Notes under the pieces: model-generated
What the model saw: the letters and a program-made list of their open reading frames with translations, nothing else
Told to the model about the DNA's origin: nothing
The model's database searches: none
Translations under genes and position numbers: made by a program
Shown here: positions 47,628 to 57,993 of the stretch, one piece after another
Layout: every line of letters starts with the position of its first letter
Numbering within the stretch: the first letter of the stretch is position 1
Assembly: GCF_019649055.1 (NCBI RefSeq)
Contig: NW_026570249.1
Coordinates: 434,001 to 498,000, forward strand
Direction: 5' to 3'
Length of the DNA stretch: 64,000 nucleotides
DNA from: Paramacrobiotus metropolitanus
Taxonomy: Eukaryota; Tardigrada; Eutardigrada; Parachela; Macrobiotidae

Positions 47628-49679
47628 CTATACTACGGAGTCATTAAATTCAAATAAAGTGCAGTTGCAAGTGGAATTAAAGGAAATCTCTTGGACTTTA
47701 TAATTCTCCGCTCGGTCGATGAGGAAACAAGTGAAGCCAGCGAAACCAAGAAGTAACTGAAACGAATCAAGCGTATATATTTATTATAAAAAATATTAGA
47801 TCACAAGCAAGTTTTTATGTTGTGCGTGTTTGACATACCGTCACTCCAAACGACCGAGTGAGATTGGCCATACCGGCCACCGTCAAGGAGTGCTGCCGAA
47901 AGGTCGTGCGCTGTAGTAGAGTTATCAGCACTTCACCTTCTTCCGGGCTGTAATCCTATTTGTAAAACAGCAAGAATACCAACGCAATGAATTTACGACA
48001 TATTTGGTCGAAAAGCTTACTTTTTGTCGCTTTTCCTGGCGCACCGCTATTAATTTTTGCCAAAGAGTGTTGGACCGGTTGCTCTAGAAAGAAGCAACAT
48101 CTGGTACATCATGACAAACCAATGCAGATCAGTATCTTTTTTATAATCGAAACGTATTTTTAAGTATGTTTGATAATTCCAGAATTAATGTTCCAAACGA
48201 CAGCCAAAATATTTTTACCATTTTGGTCTTCTCGTCAACCAGAATGTTTTACCATTTTGGTCTCTGTTAGGCCGAGATGTAACCGACATGACGTAGTGCA
48301 GTGGTTTGCATACACATAATCGTAACTATTCATTTGTGCTGATGCACTAGCATGCACTGATGCATGCAAACGCTTAGAGGACATGTCGAAGTAGAGCTGA
48401 CTGCTGAGCATTAATTTAACTAACAACTTTTTTTGCATTCGAAGAATCTAAACGACTTTTCCTAAATGAAATTAAATTTTGATTGTCGTTTTTTTTACTT
48501 TCGTTCTCGAGAAACAATCCCAAATAAAATGGAGTCCAGGTTTTAAAAACAGACTTTCCATTAAAACTTTAACACGTTAAACGCGTATAAGAACTACGTT
48601 ACGATATAACTACGTTTTTTTATGTGATTGCTTACGCTTTCATGCAGCATTGCCGGAAAGACAATAATAATGGCCAATCCCAGTACATACATCGACGACT
48701 TCATCACAAACTTGACATAATCAATCCAGTTGATAAAAGCCGACGCAATGAAACACTTGGCAATCTTACTAAATACTCCCAGAGAATTGTTGACCACAAA
48801 GAACAGCACCTGAACCGCGAAACAATCATCCAAATCTATCACAGACTGCGCTAAGGTCACCTCCTTTAGTGACAACTCCTTGAGCTGCTCCACAAACGGC
48901 TGCTTAAACTCCTGCCGTTCTACCCGCTCAATCAACTCCCCGATACCCTTATTCAGTTTCTGGAAACACCGGGTGAATTTGGCGCAGACATACGTGAAGA
49001 CCACATAAATCGGCAGCGCCGACAATTCGCTTAGGAGGAAGAACGTCTTGAGCACCGCGGCAATAATTCCCTTGGGCACCAACCATAAAAAATAAATTCG
49101 CGGTTCATAGAGAAACGTGGGATCGATGGCTTCCCACACACCGTAAATCCCGCGAAATAAACTAAACGCACTGAGCACCGACAAGATCACCCAGGCGACC
49201 TTTAAACCGAAAGGTCGTTTCGGGCCGCTTTCCGGAAACGGCAACATATCCAGTAATTTCATCGTCATTCCTAAAGATTCCGCGCAATGTAATAGCCGGT
49301 CGCCTTTATACATGAAGATAAAGGTCGTGGCGGTGCCGAGCCACAGTCCGAACTGGCTGTCTAAATAGGTTAACATGGAGATGATGCGGGTTTGTTGGAA
49401 CTTCATAGCGGCTTCGCCATTAATCAGCCAATCACCGAAATCCGTGGCGAACATCATTAGGAGTAGCGTGGGAACGAAAAACCGCACTAACTTAATTAAG
49501 CGGAGGAGATTCTTTTTCGGGAGTTGTACATAAGGGCGCCCACCGAGAAGAAACTGGATGTAGTGAAAACAAGGGCAGTGATATAAGACTTCGAAGGCGG
49601 TGGGCGTGGCCGGAATAGTGGCCGGTATGGTTATGCTGTTGGTCCATTTGCGTTCCATCGAGGGCGTTATTTCTCCCAT
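47628..49679 (-). CDS. Gustatory-receptor-like 7TM protein (GR-1)
   Basis: Insect-type gustatory receptors are seven-span, inverted-topology ligand-gated ion channels. Four exons join in phase 0: 48636-49679, 48021-48083, 47839-47955 and 47628-47756, giving 450 residues. The large first exon encodes a cytosolic N-terminus (FEVLYHCPCFHYIQFLLGG) and six hydrophobic segments. Three short 3' exons, all phase 0, are characteristic of this superfamily. They carry the usual intracellular block LITLLQRTTFRQHSLTVAG, followed by NLTRSFGVT and a last hydrophobic stretch LLLGFAGFTCFLID. The terminal TYhhhhhQF signature is not conserved in the last exon. The extracellular tail after the last span has NST and NCT sequons. 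It lies tail to tail with the chitin-synthase-like gene and upstream of a second member on the same strand. The ligand is unknown. Confidence 0.8.
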
Positions 49680-50495
49680 TGTTGGGTTGTATTCAAGCTG
49701 TAATGCAAGAGTTGTATAATTGGTTACCGAATGGAATTAATAGACTTTTTCTCCGTCGCAATAATCACCGCATTAAAAATCAGTGTTCGAACGCAAAACA
49801 AAATCTTCGCAGAATTTCGTCTACATTGTGCACGAAGAGTATAGAAGTACCGAATTGGAAATGTGATGGCGGCTGATAAATGACCAATGGTCGAGCGGCG
49901 GTTCGTATAGAACACAAATCTGGTATCCCGCTGACTGCACGTATAATCGGCATTACGAAATGGCAGACGGTGAACTATATCTGTGATGACCACCTACTGT
50001 TTCGCCAGCAAAAAACGCTATGTAATCATCCGAGTGTTTTACATTATCATAAAATTGGAAATAATTTCCAGTGCGAGGACAGATTTTACAATTTTTCCGG
50101 TAGAGACCGATTGTGGCATGTAAAGTACAGTCGTACATGCTCGTACTTATGGTATCTCATAAGTGTCTTTTGCGGAACTGATGACGATAACGTAGCATCT
50201 TCCTCTGCGATGTTTTGTCGCATTGTGTACAATCAGTATACCGCGTTTCCTGTTTGTTGCGGTTAGGTTTAAGTGCTTTTTAAAGTGTCCGGTTAATAGT
50301 ATTAACTGTTAGTCACGTCGCATAGTACTTATTAATTTCCAATATTGTTTGATATATTATTCTCTTACATGTACGTTGATCTCCTGTGCATAAATTTATT
50401 TACTTGCAATTTCTCAGGAATATATAAAATATTCGGCACTGTCACAATAAACATGAACTGTGCGTTCCCTTTATCTAAATCGATGCAAATTTAAG

Positions 50496-50531
50496 CATTA
50501 CCAAATAGCCAAAGTTGGCTATTTGGTAATG
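50496..50531. repeat. Perfect 17-bp-arm palindrome
   Basis: The arms CATTACCAAATAGCCAA and TTGGCTATTTGGTAATG are exact reverse complements around a two-base centre (AG). It lies in the spacer between the GR-like genes. Confidence 0.95.
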
Positions 50532-50552
50532 TTCAGAGTACTAGTAACTTAA

Positions 50553-50579
50553 TTTATAGTAGTAACTTACTACTATAAA
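50553..50579. repeat. Perfect 13-bp-arm palindrome
   Basis: The arms TTTATAGTAGTAA and TTACTACTATAAA are exact reverse complements around a single C. It starts 22 bp after the neighbouring palindrome, and the two form a cruciform-prone pair. Confidence 0.93.
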
Positions 50580-51642
50580 AGCATATGCTAATAACAATGT
50601 AATCCAGTTCTGAACCCACAGCGATTTAACCTCCGACTCTTAATATTCCAGATGCATAATGAAATTATTTTCAAACGTTCACTTACTTACCTGACGGGGT
50701 ATGTAGACAGTCGTTTATTCCAGAAATACAGACGAGTGCAGTAATAATACTAAACTGGCGAAAGACAATTTATGTATCACAGTTACGTATACAGCCGGCG
50801 TATAGTTAAGTAAAAACCTACATTGTTCTATTTCCTTATGTTATATAAAACCCGATTAAATGATATTAAAATTTTGTAGGGCTGAGAGCCGTGTACAGTA
50901 CAGTAAACGATCATCAGCATGGCCCTGGAAGTTTTAATTTCGAACTTGGAACATTTTTTATACATGTATGTACTCAATAAAATTTTCTAGCATCTGTATG
51001 GCTCTGTTCTGTGAGAATTCTGCTGACATGTGCAGAGACAGGCTTCTTCGACTAATCTTATCCCGACAAATGTAGCAGATTTTTGACAGGTAGTTTTTTG
51101 TCTGGAACCCCATGGCCAACGGCTGCAACAAGGATCCTTGTCAAAACTTGCAGCATATGCAGTCCTATCCCGGCACTTGAACCAAGGAGTTACCTGCTAC
51201 CTGAACCGGCACGTGCCGATCAGGTCGGTATCTAGCAAGATTTTAAACAAAGAAATGTGTGGGTTTTTGTTCTTTTCACCGGTTGCACCGTATCCGTATA
51301 CAATTCCGACTGGTTTGCCAGCGGGAAAGATGTGGAGAAGCCGCCAGCACAGCATTTTGCATTGAATCCGATCGGAAGTGGCTAATATGCTTGCGTATGT
51401 ACAACCCGCCTTTTAGTTAACTGCTTGTAATTATAAAAAATACAGTACTACATATACTGTCGTACTTCTCTGCATTCACATTCAACATCTGCGCTTATTA
51501 ATGAAAAAACTGGAAACAAACCAAGAAAAGAACGCTTCGTACTGCGATAGTTTACGTGTCCACATTGCAGAAAAAAACACAATGTCGCTAGAGCTTAGAT
51601 GTACTCGAAAGATCCGCTCTGCCAAAGGTCATGATCCAAAAG

Positions 51643-53227
51643 CTATGCGGAGCACAAGAAACTGGATTTGTTTTCATGCTGGCAACATGTGCAAACGGAA
51701 GCACTGTCACTGTTCGTCGTAATTTCGCGCGCCAAAACAAGGTATGTAACGAGTAGACCAATGACCTTTATAAATAACAATAAACGTATTATAATTTACG
51801 TAAGTATTACAGACGCTATGGTCTGCAGTTTATCATGTAGTTAGCATTGGTTTTCGATTACTGACCGTGACAACGAAGTTTGTGTCCAGTCCAAAGATTT
51901 TCCATGCGGTAAAGTTGACGGGGTCCTGCTGTAGCCTCTTGATTACATCTTGTATTTGCCAGCAATCATAATCAGACTGCGAGGTGCGTGATTGGAGAAT
52001 AGCGAAAAGAGGTCGAATGATGGAGTGTGCCTTGAAAGAAAAAATAACAATAATTGGTGTGCTTATTCTGTTTCTCACAACTGATGGGTTTAATTGCAAA
52101 GGTCACAACACATATACACGGACAATGTAAATCTGTTGTTTTTTTTTTAACAGAGCTGCCTTTTAACTATATGCGTTATATAAAATAATTTTCTCGATAT
52201 GTTTTTGAAAAAGAATAAAGAAGTGAATTGCACAAACCTGACTTTAGGAAGCAACGACCAGTAAGCATAAACACATTAAAAAACTACCGGTAGCTGTTAG
52301 CATACACGACATCAAATTGGTTACATCGTTAGCAAAAATTGGACCAAATTTTTCGGGTGCTCCGCCCATTAGAATATTAGCCACTATGACCATGTTCGCC
52401 ACATTGCTGCATAATGCCACTAAAAACGGCGGCGCGAATATGTCATCCAACCGCGCTACGATTTCCGATAACTGAAAATGCCGCTCCCGACAACTTTGCA
52501 AATCCGCCATAAATTCCTTCATCGACAGTAAGCCGTTCTTATGTTGCTTGAATGAATTTTCTATTTCTGTTCTAAGGTCACGGAACCCAAGCCCGATTGC
52601 CGCTCCGTAGAAAGAAAACGCCTGACAAAACTGTGCAAAAATATTTGTCGCAATGTTTAATGGAATAGTGGCCAATACGATGATGGTCACAGGTGCCGGA
52701 ATGGCCAAACCAAAAATACTATCCTGATTATTCCACGAGCGCTGACAGCGTAGTACCAGTAAGAACAGAAACGATGCACATATTAGGAAGATAAAGGTCA
52801 AAACAACACAGTACGGGATTTTCACGTTTTTATTGGAGATTTTATATTCAATAAAATACAATTCAATTTCGACGTTGAGCTGCGTGAGCGGTTGCGACAA
52901 TGTGCGGAATATAGCATTGATCATGAAACTGGACAACAGGTATATAATGAAGGTCGATGCGGCCAAGATAAGCGAAGAATTGGTTGACCGATTTGCCGCC
53001 GCTTCTTGGAAGTAGAAATAAAAGCAGACAAAAATTCCTATCGAGATATAAGCCGAGGAAAAGCAGAAACTTAAACGAGAAAACCATGAAAATTGGTGCC
53101 AGTTGTTCTCCGTATGATATCTGCACAGTCCACTGCGTCGTAGCCATGTCATTACAAATTTCATGAATAGGCTCAGCCAATAATTTTCTGCACCAGCCGT
53201 TTTATTAAAAACCTGCATAGTCTCCAT
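51643..53227 (-). CDS. Gustatory-receptor-like 7TM protein (GR-2), possible nonsense codon
   Basis: Three exons can be placed: 53227 to about 52240, 51866-52030 and 51643-51765. The first encodes the cytosolic N-terminus and six hydrophobic segments (FSWFSRLSFCFSSAYISIGI, TIIVLATIPLNIATNIFAQF and others). The second carries the conserved intracellular stretch FTAWKIFGLDTNFVVT, and the last VIGLLVTYLVLARE, the typical terminal TY-containing span. Both 3' exons are phase 0, as in GR-1. Exon 1 runs into TAA at 52244-52246. Two codons further on there is an in-phase CAG/GTTTGT donor that would fit exon 2, so either a weaker upstream donor (near 52256, CTG/GTCGTT) is used or the gene carries a premature stop. 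It is more divergent from GR-1 than a recent duplicate would be. Confidence 0.75.
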
Positions 53228-54571
53228 GATTTGTGAATTTTTTAAATGCGAAATGCCACAGATATGATTTACTGATATATGTTCGGAGTTTGAGCACAGA
53301 ATGTTGCATAGTATTATTATAATAATGCTTGTATGGAAAGGGGAGTATTGATGTATATGTCTTGACGGTTTCCTCTGGGATGATACTTGCTCGTGACAAA
53401 CGCTGAACCGACAAAAAGCAGCGTTACCGGTGGTTCCAATTTTTCAAGGGCGAAACTGCCTCATATGTTACAGTGGGTAGTACCCACTGGGTACGGACGA
53501 AAACGGTTCCCGGCCCTTCATCTGGTCGTACAATAATAAGGGAGAAAACTGGTCACCCACTACATGTTTCTCAATAATACTCGTACAAATGTCGTTGTAC
53601 CTACGTACTCATGTATGTTATTGTAGTAGATTTCTAACAACTGACGAAATAAAGTATTTTAAAACAGCAGGTAGCAAAGACACATGACATAATCGGTAAG
53701 AATATATACAGTAGTACGAGTATACGAACATCTATTATGCTTTTTATTTCTTATTCTCATAACTGATCATTGCATAACTTAGCATCCTAACAAACTCTTA
53801 GCTATGAATTTATTCGGGACAAATTTATTCGGTAGAAAAGGATGAATTCATTGACAAGTACTTATTTAGTGCCCTAGCTCATTCTTAGCGTCAATTAAGA
53901 CAAATTTGTTATTAATGTTGAGTGTTGACACTGGGTTTGCGCAGCTATCAATGCTGAACAAATTATACAGAAAAAATAACTATTTCGCTATATCCATATT
54001 TCGCAATTAACTTGCCTCACATTTATCGAAATTAAAAAATATACATAACCATCAGAAATATTTTATTTGGCCATGGTTTAAATACGATTTTTGTTTACAG
54101 TTTACAGTGTAACTGGTTGTGAGCGCCCAAATGATCATAAACGTATTATCCACATTTTTACAGCCTCTTTAGTTTTGCTTAGAACTAAAATTAATCATGG
54201 AGAGCAAATCGCATTAGCGCGAATGTAATCAGAACCTCTTTGCACGGTATGCGCATTGTGTACATTTTTCCCTTGTCCGCAACACGTACTACGACAGATT
54301 TTACAGAAAATAAGCCATTATTACATAATGCATTTCAGCCTCGAAATTCGCTCTAAAATTTGCTTAAAATACTCGTACACACCTAATACCCGGGAAACAT
54401 GACTTTGTTCCGGTTTTTAAAATTTTGCTTTCTAAGCAACAACCGAAGTGGATTGCAAACGTGCATAAAATGTCGTTGCCGACGCGTGACCAATACTCAA
54501 ACCAACTTATTTTATGATATATTTTTCAGTGTTTTCAGGCTTAATTACACTTGCACTAATACTGCTTCGAA
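53228..54571. other. Intergenic between GR-2 and the cystatin gene
   Basis: Divergent spacer of 1.3 kb with no recognised gene. It contains three copies of TACTCGTA or its complement (53578-53585, 53715-53722, 54370-54377) and an 8-bp-arm hairpin AGTGGGTA/TACCCACT near 53472. It should hold the promoters of both flanking genes. Confidence 0.5.
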
Positions 54572-55601
54572 ATGTTTGGAACGGTAATTCCCAGCTTAAT
54601 CAAACTATCCTTGGTTTCACTTATTTTGTGTACTACGGTGACTGACAGTCAGCCCAATGCCGCCGGCATGTCTCAGCAAGTGCCTGCCGACAATAATGCC
54701 AGAGCGGTCGCCAGTCAGGTATTGAAAAAATGACATTAAAATGTAAAGTAAATATTTTGCTTAATTTTATTGTATAGTTTGACGCTGTATGCGACCGATG
54801 CGTTCAACATCTGATGGTTTTTTAAGCTGTTAAATGGAACCATTGAAAATTTTGCTTAAAGTGTCTCCGTATTCGAAGCTTTTACCTAAGAGCTTTTACT
54901 TACAAGAAAATCTTTACACGTTGTCTTAGAAATAACGGCTTCCTTTAACCATCGTTTATACTGTACACGATGAAATCTACAGGTGTACGTCGCACATTTG
55001 TGCGTGTTGATAGAATGATATCAGGAACTAAAAACAAATTTTTTAGCAAGCAACCAAGATTTTTTATACTCTGTTTACGTACGTTAGAATCTGTAAAAAC
55101 AAGATGCCGAAACGGACATGACGGTAATAAATCAAGCTGGAACCACGTCATTACGGTGCACATTACGGGTGTACGATTTCGTTGTTATATTTTTGCAGGT
55201 AACGGGACTGGTGCAAACTGCCTTAGGCGGCACACTGCAACAGTTCGTTCCAGTGTCTTATCGCGCACAAGCCATACAAGGTGGAGTAAATTATTTCATT
55301 AAGGTAAGAAGATATTTGTATTGTACGTCGTGTGTTGTTAGTGGTTATATAACAATTGTTGTTTACCGGCAAATAAACAATTTTTATGGCATTATAACTT
55401 TCAAGACTTCTTTGAAATGTGGAACTCTTTTATCAGGCGTACGTGCAAACGACAACTCTGGGAGGACAGTATGTGCATATGCGCGTGCAAAACAAAAACG
55501 GTCAGACCACATTAGCGGGAATGGAGCTGAATCGGCGAGCAGAAGATGCTATTACATACATCTACATGCGAATATGTCCTACAGATACAACGACTGGCTG
55601 A
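54572..55601 (+). CDS. Secreted cystatin/stefin-fold cysteine protease inhibitor
   Basis: Cystatins block papain-type cysteine proteases by inserting three loops into the active-site cleft. Three phase-0 exons (54572-54718, 55199-55303, 55437-55601) give 138 residues. Residues 1 to about 26 form a signal peptide (LIKLSLVSLILCTTVTDS). The mature part has a Gly near the N-terminus (AAGMSQQVPA), an AVASQVTGLVQTAL helix, the QxVxG-like loop as QAIQGG, and VNYFIKAYVQ, which matches VAGTNYFIKV of the family. QYVHMRVQNK follows. The third motif is hard to place, and the C-terminus ends in ITYIYMRICPTDTTTG. QAIQGG differs from QVVAG, so inhibition strength is uncertain. Only one Cys is seen in the mature part, so it is stefin-like rather than disulfide-bonded type 2, but with a signal peptide. 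Confidence 0.85.
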
Positions 55602-56405
55602 AAAGTAAAAAACATGCCGATAGAGAAGTAATTATGTTGCACGCCAGCTGACAACATCGGGTGCTAAAGTTGTCTATTAACCGTTAATGTGAACTTATTA
55701 AGGAAGCGCTTTTTTAGGCGATCGCTACGAAACACGAATCGACAGCGTACACTGACAGCACGGAAGTTGTGCGCAGCAAGATGTACACTGCGATAATTTA
55801 TTCACTCATGTTTACAAAATAGTTTTTAAATCACGCATTAAATACCTAGTTCTTGTTTACGTCGTTATTGAGAAAATCATGATGTCGAAACACGATAGTC
55901 ATATTTAACACTGCTAACCTGGTAAATTTGGCATTTGAGCGCGTTAACACGAGCAACTGCAGAGCGCTGCAAAATCTTCAAAATACGTATAAGTGATGCC
56001 GCTATTGCATATCAGCAGAGATATACCGCTTTGAATCTGTCAAGACTAAACTATAGTAAATATAAAGTGCTATGTAAAAACAAATTGCTAAAAATAAAGC
56101 GAATCTTTAATCGTGTTCTCATATGTACGGTTGACAAGAGACTTATTGAACTGAGAAAATGTTCGGAGATTATCACTGACTGGATTTTATTTTAATTCAG
56201 TATATTGTGCAACCGTCAATTCAGGACAAAAGTGGCGTAAAAGAATCTTGCCGGTAATTGAATACAAGTTCAATAATTTATCACGATCATTATTAGTCAT
56301 GACTATGCTTCGCGAACCACAAGAAAACAATAAAATATAATATATAAAGAGGAACATCGGTATTGTTGTGGAGGTCAAGGGAAAATACATGCCTGCCACA
56401 ATATC
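55602..56405. other. Spacer between convergent cystatin and Gly-rich precursor genes
   Basis: About 800 bp. No gene is supported; an open stretch at 55935-56195 on the plus strand is of low complexity and shows no family. TTTATT near 56186 may be the reverse-strand AATAAA of the Gly-rich precursor gene. Confidence 0.5.
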
Positions 56406-57269
56406 TTAAAATCCGTTGGAGAACGAACTAGAACTGGCGGCATTCCACGCATTGGATCCTGGTCCATCGGCACCGGCATTGCCGAATGCCGACCCACTGG
56501 CACCCCACGGATTGCTATTGGTGAAGGCATTATTATTAGTGAAAGCATTCCCGAACATGGTATTGGCCCCGCCCAGTGCGCCAGCTTGTGACCCGGCGGA
56601 GTTGAATCCGTTAAACCCGTTGAATCCCGAATTAAAATCAAAAGCCTGGCGTTTCTTGCGGCCGGTGAAGGAATTCGATGTCGCCGCGTTCCAGATATTC
56701 ACACCGTAACCGCTACCCCGGGCGTTGCCCATCCCCATCCCGCTGGCGCCCCACGGGCTGCTGAAGGTGTTGGCCAAATTGTTGGTCTCCACGTTGCCGA
56801 ACATAGCACTGCCACCGCCCAGGGAGTTGGCTTGGGCGCCCGATCCGAAACCGAACCCACCAGGAAATCCCCAGGCCTGGCGTTTGCGGCGGAAGAATCC
56901 CTGGTTGCGCTCAAACATGGAGCCGCCTCGGCGTCCGGAACTGGTCTGACCGCCGGCCTGGGCGGCACCGCTAGCGCTGGGCCCGATGCCGGATGCGGTG
57001 TTGGCGCTGAGGGCGTTGGAGCTGGTCCGGCCGCGACCGGCTTGGTGGTTGGCCGTGTTGATGCTGGTAGCCGTTCCCTGGAGGGCGGACGCCTGTCCGG
57101 CGCCCGCTGCATTACCGCCGGCATTGTCGAAGCGCTCGTGGAATTTCTGCGAGCGCATATTGTTAAATCCACCACCACCTCCGAAGTTCCCAAAATTATT
57201 GCCGAAGCCGAACTGCGCGTTACAAACGGCAACTAACGATAGGGATAACAACGCTGTCCAGGAATGCAT
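56406..57269 (-). CDS. Secreted Gly/Asn/Ala-rich precursor with dibasic cleavage sites
   Basis: A single exon of 287 residues. Residues 1-18 are a signal peptide (MHSWTALLSLSLVAVCNA). The rest is rich in Gly, Asn, Ala, Ser and Phe, like silk, cuticle-glue or matrix proteins. Two strong furin-type sites, RRKR/Q after residue 130 and RKKR/Q after residue 207, would divide it into three pieces, each starting with Gln: QFGFGNN, QAWGFPG and QAFDFNS. The second and third pieces (about 77 and 80 residues) are tandem repeats sharing MFGN, PWGASG, and WNAATSNSF versus WNAASSSSF. There is no Cys after the signal peptide. The coding region is much more GC-rich than its surroundings, and the opposite strand is open in several frames only because of this composition. 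I do not recognise a named family; an extracellular structural or adhesive role is inference. Confidence 0.85.
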   Translation of the reverse strand: MHSWTALLSLSLVAVCNAQFGFGNNFGNFGGGGGFNNMRSQKFHERFDNAGGNAAGAGQASALQGTATSINTANHQAGRGRTSSNALSANTASGIGPSASGAAQAGGQTSSGRRGGSMFERNQGFFRRKRQAWGFPGGFGFGSGAQANSLGGGSAMFGNVETNNLANTFSSPWGASGMGMGNARGSGYGVNIWNAATSNSFTGRKKRQAFDFNSGFNGFNGFNSAGSQAGALGGANTMFGNAFTNNNAFTNSNPWGASGSAFGNAGADGPGSNAWNAASSSSFSNGF

Positions 57270-57993
57270 TGTGATGATTGCTGAGTAACACTTTACAAAC
57301 GACTAATAAAAGTTGCACAAAGGTTACTAACTTGTTAGTGTAATTAAAGTGAGGAAATGAGGAATGATATCTCAATGACGTTTTCCGATGCGTATATATA
57401 TGCCTACTGATATTCTGTTGCATTAAGCCCTGCAGTTTTTTTAGCGGTGCATGCACGTGTAGCACTTCCGTGACTAATTTGCCGCGGGAGTTACGGATAC
57501 CTGATAAATATGTCATTATCAATGCACGAACGCATAGCGTAATGCCAGTACACGGTATTTTCATGTAACGATGAAGAGAAATTACACCGCAGTTTTTCTG
57601 TATTCGTTCCACACCGCTTCGGAGTGTATGGTCGATCATAATTCAGTCTAATGGTATTCGGCTTTCACTGAAAGCCGGTACGTTTACCATCCCAAACGCA
57701 CTTCGTATCCGTTTGCATTTGTCTGTAGACTGTAGTCTGCCATCGTAAATCATTACAATGAAATTTTGATTCATTTATTTCGGGCTGTTCACATTTCCAG
57801 AAAGTAATAATATTATGGTACACATCAAATTCAATTGTGTCCGTATCAAAATACATTCCTTTAGAATGCCCATAGGAATTCTACATGCCTCCTCATAGCG
57901 ATCAGGTATGGACCGTATGGACAAAACCACTTCTTATTTTTGCGGAAAATTGCTTTAAGTGCTGCGTGGGAGTCTGTTTCAACCATCGTCATT
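57270..57993. other. Spacer upstream of the Gly-rich precursor, downstream of GC-3
   Basis: About 720 bp, no gene recognised. Both neighbours are on the minus strand, so this holds the promoter of the Gly-rich precursor and the 3' untranslated region of GC-3. TATATATAT at 57394-57402 lies about 125 bp upstream of the precursor start codon. Confidence 0.5.
57394..57402 (-). promoter_or_regulatory. Candidate TATA box of the Gly-rich precursor gene
   Basis: ATATATATA on the minus strand, about 125 bp upstream of the ATG at 57269. The position is compatible with a short 5' leader, but AT-rich runs are common here. Confidence 0.35.

Larger units (their letters stand above)
49680..51642. other. 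Spacer between the two gustatory-receptor-like genes
   Basis: About 2 kb with no recognised gene; open frames at 49880-50266 and 51138-51365 show no domain. It contains two adjacent palindromic hairpins, listed separately. The promoter of GR-1 should lie at the left end, immediately upstream of 49679 on the minus strand. Confidence 0.5.

Noticed and set aside
56699-57236. Long Pro/Ala-rich open frames on both strands overlapping the Gly-rich precursor
   Set aside because: They are caused by GC-rich repetitive coding sequence; only one frame has a signal peptide, ordered repeats and furin sites.
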